Assembly (NCBI GenBank): GCA_902825945.1
Contig: CADECY010000099.1
Span: forward strand, 1 to 35,499
Length of the DNA: 35,499 nt
Reading direction: 5' to 3'
DNA from: an uncultured Acidobacteriota bacterium
GTDB lineage: Bacteria; Acidobacteriota; Terriglobia; Bryobacterales; Bryobacteraceae
The first letter of the stretch is position 1; every line of letters begins with the position of its first letter. The notes beneath the pieces are model-generated. The model did no database searches, was not told where the DNA came from, and saw nothing but the letters and a program-made list of their open reading frames with translations. The position numbers were made by a program, and so were the translations under genes. Below are positions 14,817 to 22,942 of this stretch, in pieces.

Positions 14817-16430
14817 CTATTGCGCGGCAGGCCGTGCCTTGCCGTTGTGTTCCCGCTTTTTCCGCTCCGCGTAGCGAAGATAATCCGCGTAGAAGGCCGG
14901 ATCCTTCCTCTGTACTTCTCGGATGGCCAGCGCGGCTTGATCCTGCAAGCCGGGCGTCGAGTGGGCGGCGAGTTCGGTCAGGTTCGCCATGCCGCGATTT
15001 CGCAATTCCCGGAGAAACACCGGCCGCCAGGTGCTCGTAAAGTTCGCCGCTTCGGCCGAGCCGAACTGGATTGACCTCCGTGGCAGCCGGTCACGGTTCT
15101 TGATTCCGAAGTCTTCCAACTGACGGAATCGTTGCGTCAACGTGACGTCGAGTTGGGGAACGGTGCAGATTTCGTTCCTTCCGAGCGCGATGTCGCGAAG
15201 GATCTCGGCGATGCCGCCCGTGAAGGACTCTGTATCCCTTGCGCACGCGAGGCACCCGCGCTGGGTCTCGTAGGCCGCGATGAGCCGCCGCACGTGGCAC
15301 TGCGAACGCTCGTCGAGGCGCCCCATGACCCGGTTCCTCACGTCTCGAAGCCGCTCCAGTGAAAAGCCGAGGAAGCGCGACGGAGTAGGTCCTTCGCAGG
15401 ATTCACCCGGCATGGCGGCTGGCACCGCTGGGCCACTGTGCGGCGGCACATCGACGCACCAAGGCAGGCATGGCCCCCCCGCGCAGCCGGACTCCGCGCT
15501 GTCGCCGGCTGAAAGCACGGTGCGCAACGAACCCGAATGAAAGTTCGCCCAGTAGACCTGTCCGATGGACATGTGATTCTCGAGAAGCCCCTCCCTTCGC
15601 CAGAGAGTGTTGCTGCAGGCAAAGCCGGGCGCGCCGTTGGTGTGTCCTCCCGAGTAGGTGCCGATGCGGGCGAACCCATCCGAGTTTGACAGCCCCAGCG
15701 CATGGCTGACCTCGTGAGTCAGGTTCGTCAGCAGCAGGCTGGAGGAGGCGAAGATCACGGCGGATCGAGATGCCTTGGGGCCCGAGCCCCATTCCGAGCG
15801 ATTGCAGTTCACGTCCACCGAACCCGGCACTCCGGCGTAGATGTTGAGGGCGTTGCGCTGGAAAACCTTCTGGGCATCGACGATCTGGGACTGGTCCTCT
15901 TCCAGCCACCCGCAGGCGTCGCCCGCGTTGCCCGGGGCCTCGTTCGCCTGAATGTCCGTGTAGCGTGGGACCAAGTGGATTCCGGCCAGGTTTTCGCTCA
16001 GTACCCAGTTGACGTGGACGATTTCGTCCATGATCTTCTCGCGTATCCGGCTGTCAGCGATCCACGCGGCTGCCGGAATCGGCGTGCTCGGCGGGAGCTG
16101 CACTTTGATCTCGCCGTTGCCGGGCGGCGGCGTCAACCGCACCGCGCCGTGTCCGTAAGCGAATACCGTGACGTCGAGGTTGGCGCACTGGCTGAACTCC
16201 GCTGGAAGCTCGAGCGATCGCGACGCTGGCGCGACCGTCAAGACCCGCGGTCCGGGGCATGCCGGATCGGGCGTGCAATTCCGCTCACAGGTGGGCGGTT
16301 CGCCGCAGCGCACAACCACCACGGCGCCACGGCCGCCAGTCGACGCCCGGATCGTAGGTTCGAAGATCAGGTCTCGCCCCGCCGCGGGAAGCGACAGGGC
16401 GAGAGTGAGTATCAATCTAACACTCGACAT
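14817..16430 (-). CDS. Secreted metzincin-like zinc protease
   Basis: The 537-residue product begins MSSVRLILTLALSLPAAG, a signal peptide; a longer start at 16451 would put seven residues before it. The catalytic motif is LTHEVSHALGL, with His239, Glu240, His243 and Gly246. In classical metzincins (HExxHxxGxxH/D) the third ligand comes three residues after the Gly, but here that position is Asn249, with Asp251 two further on. ENHMSIGQ (Met287) may be the Met-turn. The strand before the helix (ALNIYAGVP) fits metzincin topology. Many cysteines suggest disulfides outside the cytoplasm. The final 200 residues are helical and unassigned. The gene overlaps the end of the small protein gene by 14 bases, linking it to the kinase operon. 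The substrate is unknown. Confidence 0.72.
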   Translation of the reverse strand: MSSVRLILTLALSLPAAGRDLIFEPTIRASTGGRGAVVVVRCGEPPTCERNCTPDPACPGPRVLTVAPASRSLELPAEFSQCANLDVTVFAYGHGAVRLTPPPGNGEIKVQLPPSTPIPAAAWIADSRIREKIMDEIVHVNWVLSENLAGIHLVPRYTDIQANEAPGNAGDACGWLEEDQSQIVDAQKVFQRNALNIYAGVPGSVDVNCNRSEWGSGPKASRSAVIFASSSLLLTNLTHEVSHALGLSNSDGFARIGTYSGGHTNGAPGFACSNTLWRREGLLENHMSIGQVYWANFHSGSLRTVLSAGDSAESGCAGGPCLPWCVDVPPHSGPAVPAAMPGESCEGPTPSRFLGFSLERLRDVRNRVMGRLDERSQCHVRRLIAAYETQRGCLACARDTESFTGGIAEILRDIALGRNEICTVPQLDVTLTQRFRQLEDFGIKNRDRLPRRSIQFGSAEAANFTSTWRPVFLRELRNRGMANLTELAAHSTPGLQDQAALAIREVQRKDPAFYADYLRYAERKKREHNGKARPAAQ

Positions 16431-16920
16431 GCCAATCGACGTGGTTTCCATCGTTGGTGCGGGCCAGAGTCAGCCCCGGGTCAGTCACACCGGGGAATTC
16501 ATGCTTCAAGGTCACCACGCGGGCGATCGCCACGTCGGGATGGGTCTCGAACGAACCGCCTGGCTGAATTCCGAGCGTGGGCCTGAGGACGAGCGTCTTA
16601 CGCTGCCCTGGGGACAACTCGAAGGACACTGCCCCACCGGCCCCGGGTTCGGTGAAGATGCCCGTGTCATCGCTAAGAGTGAAGCGTATTCTGCCATCGG
16701 CGGGCAATCCCTTGGTTCCGTCAGGATCAAGGCTCGCCTGCAGGGCGGTTGCCGTTTCCTGATTCGGCGCCGGGTAATCGAGCGTGATCCGGTCGAACCG
16801 GCCAGGGCCAGAGCCCTTCCTGATGCGAAGCAAGTCCGGGGAGAGTTTCAAGCGGGGCCCCTCGAGGTGTTTCTTCAGTGTGACGGTCATCACGTTATTC
16901 GTGGACGCTGGGTTCGGCAT
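16417..16920 (-). CDS. Small beta-rich protein in the kinase operon, function unknown
   Basis: I do not recognise this 167-residue protein. It has no signal peptide and shows alternating hydrophobic strands typical of an Ig-like or jelly-roll sandwich: MTVTLKKH near the start, GRIRFTLSDD and GGAVSFELSPGQRKTLVLRP in the middle, then VVTLKHEFPG and a C-terminal DGNHVDWHVEC. Its ribosome binding site (CTCCT on the plus strand, 16931-16935) overlaps the kinase stop codon, and its own 3' end overlaps the protease gene. It is therefore very likely translated together with both. A role as a regulator, inhibitor or accessory factor of the protease is possible from position alone and not shown by sequence. 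Confidence 0.65.
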   Translation of the reverse strand: MPNPASTNNVMTVTLKKHLEGPRLKLSPDLLRIRKGSGPGRFDRITLDYPAPNQETATALQASLDPDGTKGLPADGRIRFTLSDDTGIFTEPGAGGAVSFELSPGQRKTLVLRPTLGIQPGGSFETHPDVAIARVVTLKHEFPGVTDPGLTLARTNDGNHVDWHVEC

Positions 16921-16933
16921 GTTGGTAACACTC

Positions 16934-19690
16934 CTATTGCTGGTTCGATTTCAATTGCGCCGTGAGCGGCCCGAGAGTCGGGCTGCGCCGCAGGATTTTT
17001 TCCGAGTATCCCTTTTCGACTGCGTGCCGCATCGCCGAAACCGCCGCGGCGTCGTCGCCCAGGAGTTGGAAGGTCTCGGCCGCGCGAATGAGAATGTCTG
17101 GATCGTCCGGCGACATTCCAATCGCCCGATCCACCAATTGTCTGGCGTCCGTGCTGCCTTGCATCGCCCTGCAGTGAGCCAGGAAGGTGTAAAGGTCCGC
17201 CCGGTTCGGATTCACCGCCATCTCGGATTCGACGAGACTCGCCGCTCGCGCGACGGCATCCCGCATTCTCACCTGGTCGCTCTTGCGCCTGTAGGCGGAC
17301 GCCAGTGCCCCCCAGAGCCGGTAGCTGCGGGTGTTCTGCTTCAAGGCGCGCGACCACACTTCGATCGCCTTGTCGATTTCGCCAACCTCGTAATGCAGAT
17401 TCCCCAGATTCTGCAGCGTGCTCACCCGGCCAGGATCCAACTCCAACGCCCGCTCCAGCCTCTTCCTGGCCCCCGCCAGATCGCCGTTGAAATAGTACGC
17501 CGCGCCGAGATTCACGAACACCTGCGCGTTGTCCGGGGTCAGGCTCGCGCCTCGCTCCCATTGTTCGATCGCCTTCGCGTATTCGGCGCGCCGGTAGTGG
17601 AACAGCCCCAGCGCTTTGTATCCGCTCCAGTCGCCCGGGCGCAGCGAGATCGCTTTCAGGTAGGTCGCCTCGGCTTTGTCGAACTCCTTCAGATTCGTAT
17701 AGGCGTTCGCCATTCCCTGATAGGCCGAATTGTCGCGCGGATCGATCGCGATCGCCTGTTCGAACTCCTTCAGTGCGTCGCCGTACCGGCCCGTGCCATT
17801 GAGCACCAAGCCCATCGTTACGTGCGCTTCCGGGAGTGACGAGTTCATCGTGATCGCGCGCTGACAGGTTTCGATCGCACGATCGGCCCAGTTCTTTTCC
17901 TTCGTGAGGTCGTACTTGTACCAGTAGGCTTCGCCCAGCGCGGCCACCGCTGGCGCGTATCCCTTGTCGATCTGGAGGGCGCGATCGAGCAGCGTGATCG
18001 AGGTGTCCACGCTCTCGACCTTGTCGTTGCGCTGCAGGTAGCCGCGGGCCTGCAAGTAGTATTCGTGCGCGCCGGGAGCCGCTGGAGTCAGCCGCTGCAG
18101 GTCGCGAGCATACTTGGTCTGTACACGAAGGTCGAGCGCGTTGGCCAGCTTGCTGACGGCGTCGTCTTGAATCCCCATCGAATTCTGGCGTTGGCCCTCG
18201 GTCACGATCGTGTCGAGTTGGCGCTTTTCATGCGTGTCGATCACGGTGAGCATCAGCCGGACGCGTGCGCCCTGGCTCTGCACGCGTCCCTCGACCGCCG
18301 TGTTCACTCCGAGCAGCTTCGCCGCGTCGGACGCCGTCCGGGCCTTTTGCAATCGGACTTCGCTCGCCGGCACCACCTGGATCGGCGCGTTCACTCCCTC
18401 GTACTGAGACAGCCGTCCCGTGATCGCTTCCATCAGGCCATCGGCGAAAACGCGCACAGACGGATCCTCTTCGAGTAAAGTAAACGGCATCACCGCCACG
18501 TGCCGGGCCTCGCCCCGCCGCGCGTCTTCACCGCTCCGTCTTCCTAAGCGCCAACCGCCCACCGAAAGGGCCAAGATTCCGAAAAGTGCCGCCGCGAAGA
18601 TCGCCGTGCGCCTTGTGGATCGCGGCCGCGTGAAGGAAACGGCTGGGCGCGACCCTTCGATCGTCGCGATGAGGCCCATCGCATCCGGAGTCCGGCTGAC
18701 CGGATCGCGCTCGAGACAACTCAGGATCGCGCTCTCCCAATTCTGGCTCAGCGCGGGAGCGTGCGTTCGCGGCGGCGGCGGTGCCTCCGTCAGGCGGCGG
18801 AGCGCGTTGCCTTGCGCTTGCCCGCCGAACGGCCGCGCCCCGGTCACCATCTCGTAGGCGATCAGGCCCAGCGAATAGACATCGGCCGCGGGCGTGAGCG
18901 TCTGTCCGAGAAGCTGCTCGGGCGCCATGTAGTCCGGAGTTCCCAACAACTGGCCCGATTGGCTCAACGCGGTCGACATCGAGCCGTCCGCCTGCGTCTC
19001 CACACGCGCGAGTCCGAAATCGGTGATCACCGCTCGTGGACTCCCGGTTTCGCTCGTGGTGAGCATCACGTTGCCCGGCTTGAGATCGCGGTGGATGATA
19101 TTCTTTCCGTGCAACGCTTCGAGGCCCGCCGCGATCTGGCGGAGAATCTCGAGAGCCTCTTCGTGCGGAATCGAGCCGCGCTGGGCAAGGACCTTCTGTA
19201 GCGTTTCCCCCTCGAGGAACTCCATGGTGAGGAAGACCACGCCGCCGCCCCGCGGGTCATGCTGGCCGACGTCGAACATGCGGCAGATGTTGCGGTGAGT
19301 CACCTGGCGGGCCAACTGCACTTCGCGCCGGAATCGTGACAGGAAAGTGGGATCGTCGAGCAGATCCTGCCGCATCGTCTTGAGCGCCACCATTCCGCCT
19401 AACACCAGGTCCTCGGCCTGGTAGACCTCGCCCATGCCGCCCTTGCCGACGAAGCGCGCGATTCGGAACCGGTCCGCCACCAGATCGCCGTTGGAAAGCG
19501 CGTGCGGTTTGACAGTGACCGGCAGCAGGGTCTCGTTTTCGTGATCCTGCCTCAGAAGCCGCTCCACATCGGCGCGGAGTTGCTTGTCACCTGCGCACGC
19601 ATGATCGAGAAAACCGGGGCGCCGGTCCGGAGTCATCTCGGAGGCTTCAGCGAAGATCTCCTTCAGCCGCCGCCAGCGCTCAGGATCCAC
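16934..19690 (-). CDS. Transmembrane Ser/Thr protein kinase with TolB/FlgO-like region and TPRs
   Basis: The 918-residue protein begins with GTG. After a helical N-terminus (1-65) comes a PknB-type kinase domain (about 75-345): glycine loop GKGGMGEVY (82-90), Lys104 in VALK, catalytic HRDLKPGN (200-207, Asp202), DFG at 224-226 and APE at 256-258, so it should be active. One transmembrane helix (about 362-380) leads to an outer region. Residues about 397-520 (VAVMPFTLLEEDPSVRVFADGL) resemble the TolB/FlgO-like domain found beside TPRs in many acidobacterial kinases. From about 530 to 900 there are multiple TPRs. The kinase probably senses an external or envelope cue through the TPR region. Its start overlaps the sigma-factor stop by 11 bases, and this sigma-kinase pairing recurs in Acidobacteria. 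Confidence 0.92.
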   Translation of the reverse strand: MDPERWRRLKEIFAEASEMTPDRRPGFLDHACAGDKQLRADVERLLRQDHENETLLPVTVKPHALSNGDLVADRFRIARFVGKGGMGEVYQAEDLVLGGMVALKTMRQDLLDDPTFLSRFRREVQLARQVTHRNICRMFDVGQHDPRGGGVVFLTMEFLEGETLQKVLAQRGSIPHEEALEILRQIAAGLEALHGKNIIHRDLKPGNVMLTTSETGSPRAVITDFGLARVETQADGSMSTALSQSGQLLGTPDYMAPEQLLGQTLTPAADVYSLGLIAYEMVTGARPFGGQAQGNALRRLTEAPPPPRTHAPALSQNWESAILSCLERDPVSRTPDAMGLIATIEGSRPAVSFTRPRSTRRTAIFAAALFGILALSVGGWRLGRRSGEDARRGEARHVAVMPFTLLEEDPSVRVFADGLMEAITGRLSQYEGVNAPIQVVPASEVRLQKARTASDAAKLLGVNTAVEGRVQSQGARVRLMLTVIDTHEKRQLDTIVTEGQRQNSMGIQDDAVSKLANALDLRVQTKYARDLQRLTPAAPGAHEYYLQARGYLQRNDKVESVDTSITLLDRALQIDKGYAPAVAALGEAYWYKYDLTKEKNWADRAIETCQRAITMNSSLPEAHVTMGLVLNGTGRYGDALKEFEQAIAIDPRDNSAYQGMANAYTNLKEFDKAEATYLKAISLRPGDWSGYKALGLFHYRRAEYAKAIEQWERGASLTPDNAQVFVNLGAAYYFNGDLAGARKRLERALELDPGRVSTLQNLGNLHYEVGEIDKAIEVWSRALKQNTRSYRLWGALASAYRRKSDQVRMRDAVARAASLVESEMAVNPNRADLYTFLAHCRAMQGSTDARQLVDRAIGMSPDDPDILIRAAETFQLLGDDAAAVSAMRHAVEKGYSEKILRRSPTLGPLTAQLKSNQQ

Positions 19691-20288
19691 GCGGTCCGTC
19701 CGGTTCGAGTTCGGCCCGCAACCAGGAACGTCCGAAGGTCCACTCGCGCTTTACCGTCCGGGGAGACGTGTGGAGCGCTTCCGCTGTCTCTTCGATCGAG
19801 AGTCCGCCGAAGAATCGCAGCTCGATGATCTTGGCCGCGCGTTCGTCGATCTGGCCCAATCGCTCGAGCGCATCGTCGAGCCGCACGAGGCTGCTCGATT
19901 TTTCTTCTGAAAACACCAACGCCTCGTCGAGAGGAAGGGCAACCGCACCCGCGCCGCGCTTTCCCGTCAGTTTCAAACGGGCGTGGTCCACCAGCACCCG
20001 GCGCATGATTCGCGCGGCCACCGCGAAGAAGTGAGCCCGGTCTTTCCAGTCGGTCTCACGCGCGTTCGCCAGCCGCATGTAGGCTTCGTTCACGAGCGCG
20101 GTCGTTTGCAGCGTGTGTCCGCCGCGTTCCCGCTGCATGTAGCGCGCGGCCATCATCCTCAGTTCGGGATAAACGCGTTCCACCAAGCGCGACTCGGCTC
20201 CCGAGTCGCCCTCCTGGACTCGCTTCAACAGGACTGTGATCGTATCTTCCGTTTCCATGGAGGCTCGCGTGGGCTGCGATGCTCTCAT
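19680..20288 (-). CDS. ECF-type RNA polymerase sigma factor (Sigma70_ECF/TIGR02999-like)
   Basis: The 202-residue protein fits the ECF sigma factors common in Acidobacteria and Planctomycetes. Region 2 spans about 17-105, with the DNA-melting and -10-recognition part around HFFAVAARIMRRVLVDHAR (87-105). Region 4 spans about 135-192, with a helix-turn-helix around GLSIEETAEALHTSPRTVKREW (162-183; the segment is interrupted here only by residue counting). No anti-sigma factor is adjacent; the neighbour is a Ser/Thr kinase, and phosphorylation-based control is known for some such pairs. ATG 20288 is chosen with AAAGGGGG just upstream; ATG at 20258 is an alternative without a ribosome binding site. 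A promoter-like signal lies in the 54-base divergent gap. Confidence 0.9.
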   Translation of the reverse strand: MRASQPTRASMETEDTITVLLKRVQEGDSGAESRLVERVYPELRMMAARYMQRERGGHTLQTTALVNEAYMRLANARETDWKDRAHFFAVAARIMRRVLVDHARLKLTGKRGAGAVALPLDEALVFSEEKSSSLVRLDDALERLGQIDERAAKIIELRFFGGLSIEETAEALHTSPRTVKREWTFGRSWLRAELEPDGPRGS

Positions 20289-20306
20289 CCCCCTTTCGGA
20301 ACTGGA

Positions 20307-20336
20307 AGTATACCGCGCCCGTGCGATGTGTCACAA
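20307..20336 (-). promoter_or_regulatory. Promoter of the sigma factor-kinase operon
   Basis: On the minus strand, TTGTGA (20331-20336) and TATACT (20307-20312) are separated by 18 bases, leaving about 12 bases of leader before ATG 20288. The short divergent gap also has to hold the start signals of the plus-strand membrane protein, so regulation could be shared. Confidence 0.45.
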
Positions 20337-20342
20337 TTCATC

Positions 20343-21491
20343 GTGTCCTCCCGCTATACTTCGATCGACGCCTTGCGTGGATTCATCATGATCGTGATGG
20401 CGATCGATCACGCGAGCGCCTTCATCGCGCGCCAGCACTCGAGTGAATTCTGGGCGGGCGCAATGAGTTCGTACTCGTCGTCCGCGGCCTTCCTCACACG
20501 CTGGATCACGCACTTGTGCGCGCCCGGATTCTTCTTCCTGATGGGCGCCGGTATCGAGTGGTTCGCGGTGTCGCGCCGCGCGGCCGGCTGGACCGAATCC
20601 GCCATCGCGCGCCGCATCGCCGTCCGCGGGTTCGCGCTGTTTCTCGCGGGCCAGATCTTCGAGACGCCACTTCTCGTAATCCAAACGCTGTTGAAGCCGG
20701 CCGCGGTCCAACTGAGCCGGGTCACGGCGCCTCCGCCCAACGACGGATCGGCGCTCTACTGGGGCATGATCACGCTCTCCGGACTCGGCATGGTCATGAT
20801 GGTCTGCGCCGCGCTGCTGCGTTTGCGCCCTGCCTCCTGGCTCGCGGTCTCGGTGGTCTGCGTGGTCGCGACGAACACGCTGCTGCCCGCGTCCGGCAAA
20901 CCCGCCGGGCTGTGGCAGGCGATCCTGCTCGCCCCTGGCTTGTCGCAGCACGTGATTGTCGTCTATCCCGTCATTCCCTGGCTTGCCGGCGCCGCGGCCG
21001 GGCTCTGGTTCGGACACTGGTGGCGATCGCAGCGCGGCGAATCAGCGAATCGCGTTCTCGCCGCGGGTGCGATCCTCGTCCTGATCGCTGTGGCGTCGCG
21101 TGCCTCGGGCGGGTGGGGCAACATCCGGCCGCCACGTGACTCGAGTTGGATCGAGTTTCTCAATAACGTGAAGTACCCGCCCTCGCTCGTTTTCTGGGCG
21201 ATGTCGCTTGGGATCGATCTCCTGGTGCTCTCTCTACTGATGCGTGCGCCCGATTCATGGAGGTCCGCACGATCGCCGTTGATCGTTTTCGGGCAGACGC
21301 CGCTGTTCTTCTATATCGTGCATTTCTATTTGTTCGCCGCCTTCGCATTTACTCTCTTTCGTGAGGCGGGTTCGCTCACACATCTATACCTGATGTGGAT
21401 CGTCGCGTTGGTCCTGCTTTATCCGGCGTGTGTCTGGTACCGCGGATTCAAGTCCGCCAAACCGCCTGAGTCGATCTGGCGCATGTTCTGA
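20343..21491 (+). CDS. Polytopic membrane acyltransferase-like protein (DUF1624/HGSNAT type)
   Basis: The 382-residue protein opens with SSRYTSIDALRGFIMIVMAIDH, matching the start of the DUF1624/heparan-alpha-glucosaminide N-acetyltransferase-like family, in which an Asp/Arg-Gly motif and a following His sit in the first membrane helix. About ten hydrophobic segments follow, for example APGFFFLMGAGIEWF, ALYWGMITLSGLGMVMMVCA and TPLFFYIVHFYLFAAFAF. Family members are thought to move acyl groups across the membrane onto sugars or other acceptors; the acceptor here is unknown. GTG at 20343 is preferred, with GTG at 20328 possible. A much longer open frame from 19983 runs antisense through the sigma gene and is not credible. 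No clear ribosome binding site is seen. Confidence 0.82.
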   Translation: MSSRYTSIDALRGFIMIVMAIDHASAFIARQHSSEFWAGAMSSYSSSAAFLTRWITHLCAPGFFFLMGAGIEWFAVSRRAAGWTESAIARRIAVRGFALFLAGQIFETPLLVIQTLLKPAAVQLSRVTAPPPNDGSALYWGMITLSGLGMVMMVCAALLRLRPASWLAVSVVCVVATNTLLPASGKPAGLWQAILLAPGLSQHVIVVYPVIPWLAGAAAGLWFGHWWRSQRGESANRVLAAGAILVLIAVASRASGGWGNIRPPRDSSWIEFLNNVKYPPSLVFWAMSLGIDLLVLSLLMRAPDSWRSARSPLIVFGQTPLFFYIVHFYLFAAFAFTLFREAGSLTHLYLMWIVALVLLYPACVWYRGFKSAKPPESIWRMF

Positions 21492-21496
21492 CCCGC

Positions 21497-21525
21497 TTGC
21501 ATTCGGACGCGGTTGCTGCGATATT
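21497..21525 (+). promoter_or_regulatory. Promoter of the enolase-superfamily gene
   Basis: TTGCAT (21497-21502) and GATATT (21520-21525) are 17 bases apart, giving a predicted start near 21532. The -10 overlaps the left arm of the inverted repeat described next. Confidence 0.4.
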
Positions 21526-21545
21526 TCGGATATTGATGTCCGAAA
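21524..21545 (+). promoter_or_regulatory. Inverted repeat, candidate operator or RBS-masking hairpin
   Basis: TTTCGGA (21524-21530) and TCCGAAA (21539-21545) form a perfect seven-base inverted repeat around an eight-base spacer; one more outer-spacer pair extends the symmetry. It covers the -10 element and predicted start site, and its right arm runs into AAAGGAG (21543-21549), the ribosome binding site of the next gene. It could bind a dimeric repressor or, in RNA, hide the ribosome binding site. Confidence 0.5.
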
Positions 21546-21555
21546 GGAGTGATCC

Positions 21556-22905
21556 ATGAAGCAACCGACCCGAAGAGGCCTACTGAGGACAGCCGCTGGC
21601 GGAGCCGCCGCGCTCGGATTCTGGTGCGATGAAACGCTCGAAGCCTGGCAAGGCCGTGTCAACACGAACTCGATCCCCTCGGATCTGAAGATCACCGATC
21701 TGCGCGTGGCCGTGGTCGCGGGTGCCCCGATGACATGCCCGATCATCCGCATCGACACCAATCAGGGTGTCTACGGACTCGGCGAAGTCCGCGACGGCGC
21801 GAGCAAGAACTACGCGCTGATGCTGAAGTCGCGCCTGCTGGGCGAGAATCCGTGCAGTATCGACAAGGTGTTCCGCAAGATCAAGCAGTTCGGCGGACAC
21901 GCGCGCCAGGGCGGCGGAGTCTGCGGCGTCGAGATGGCCCTGTGGGACATCGCGGGCAAAGTCTATTCGGTACCCGCTTATCAAATGCTCGGCGGCAAGT
22001 TCCGGGACAAGGTGCGTTGCTATGCCGACACGACGCAGTCTCAGGATCCGCGGGAGTTCGCGCATCGCTTGAAAGAGCGAATCGACAAGAACGGGTTCAC
22101 GTATCTCAAGATGGACCTGGGGGTCGGCCTGGTGGAACGTCAGTCAGGCACGGTGAGCCGGCCGCTCGGAACTTCCTCGCGCGACTTCGGCATGGTGCAG
22201 CACCTGTTCACCGGAATGGAGCTCACCGACAAGGGCGTCGGCGCGATGGCCGATTACGTGGGCCAAGTGCGCGACGTGATCGGAATGGAGGTGCCGCTCG
22301 CCGCCGATCACTTCGGCCACATCGGCGTCAATTCGTGCATTCGCCTGGCGAAGGCGCTCGAACGCTACAACATGGCTTGGCTCGAGGACATGATTCCCTG
22401 GCAGTATCCGGACCTGTTGAAGAAGATCACCGATGCCGTCGACATCCCGATTCTTACCGGCGAGGACATCTACCTCAAAGAAGACTTCATTCGCTTGGCC
22501 CGCATGGGCGCGGTGGACATGGTGCATCCCGATCTGGCGACATCGGGCGGTTTGCTCGAAACCAAGAAGATCGGCGATGCCTGCATGGAACTCGGCGTGC
22601 CCATGGCCATGCACTTCGCGGGGACTCCGGTGAGCTTCATGGCGAACGTCCATTGCGCGGCCGCCACCGAGAACTTCGTGGCGCTCGAGCATCATTCCGT
22701 GGAAGTGCCTTGGTGGGAAGATCTGGTGCAAGGGCACAAGCCACTCTTCGAAAAAGGATTCGCGAAAGTGCCCGATGCGCCCGGTCTCGGCGTTACGCTC
22801 AATGACGAAGTGATGAAGCAGCATCTGCACAAGGATCATCCCGGATACTTCGAGCCCACGCCGGAGTGGAACACCTACCAAGGCAACGATCGCTTGTGGA
22901 GCTGA
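21556..22905 (+). CDS. Exported enolase-superfamily (mandelate racemase-like) sugar-acid dehydratase
   Basis: The 449-residue protein has the capping and barrel domains of the mandelate racemase/muconate lactonizing enzyme group. Probable metal ligands are Asp251 (AADHFGH), Glu277 (WLEDMIPW) and Glu303 (LTGEDIY); Lys185 (YLKMDLG) and His353 (MHFAGTP) are candidate catalytic residues. The pattern is closest in kind to galactonate/gluconate dehydratase-type enzymes, which remove water from acid sugars; the substrate is not settled. The N-terminus TRRGLLRTAAGGAAALGF is a twin-arginine signal, so the enzyme should be folded in the cytoplasm and exported. AAAGGAG lies seven bases before ATG. The genes downstream are receptors, suggesting a place in substrate uptake and breakdown. 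Confidence 0.88.
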   Translation: MKQPTRRGLLRTAAGGAAALGFWCDETLEAWQGRVNTNSIPSDLKITDLRVAVVAGAPMTCPIIRIDTNQGVYGLGEVRDGASKNYALMLKSRLLGENPCSIDKVFRKIKQFGGHARQGGGVCGVEMALWDIAGKVYSVPAYQMLGGKFRDKVRCYADTTQSQDPREFAHRLKERIDKNGFTYLKMDLGVGLVERQSGTVSRPLGTSSRDFGMVQHLFTGMELTDKGVGAMADYVGQVRDVIGMEVPLAADHFGHIGVNSCIRLAKALERYNMAWLEDMIPWQYPDLLKKITDAVDIPILTGEDIYLKEDFIRLARMGAVDMVHPDLATSGGLLETKKIGDACMELGVPMAMHFAGTPVSFMANVHCAAATENFVALEHHSVEVPWWEDLVQGHKPLFEKGFAKVPDAPGLGVTLNDEVMKQHLHKDHPGYFEPTPEWNTYQGNDRLWS

Positions 22906-22929
22906 AAAGACCCCGGTTCGGCGCTAGTG

Positions 22930-22935
22930 TATACT
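22930..22935 (+). promoter_or_regulatory. -10 element of receptor 2, probably leaderless
   Basis: TATACT ends seven bases before ATG 22943, and no ribosome binding site precedes that ATG. A start of transcription at the start codon is therefore likely. The -35 is poor: AAGACC at 22907-22912 matches only the GAC core. Confidence 0.4.
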
Positions 22936-22942
22936 CGCGGCC

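Noticed and set aside
19983..20342. Upstream extension of the membrane acyltransferase-like gene
   Set aside because: It runs antisense through the sigma factor gene; the family begins at the SIDALRG segment, so GTG 20343 (or 20328) is the better start.
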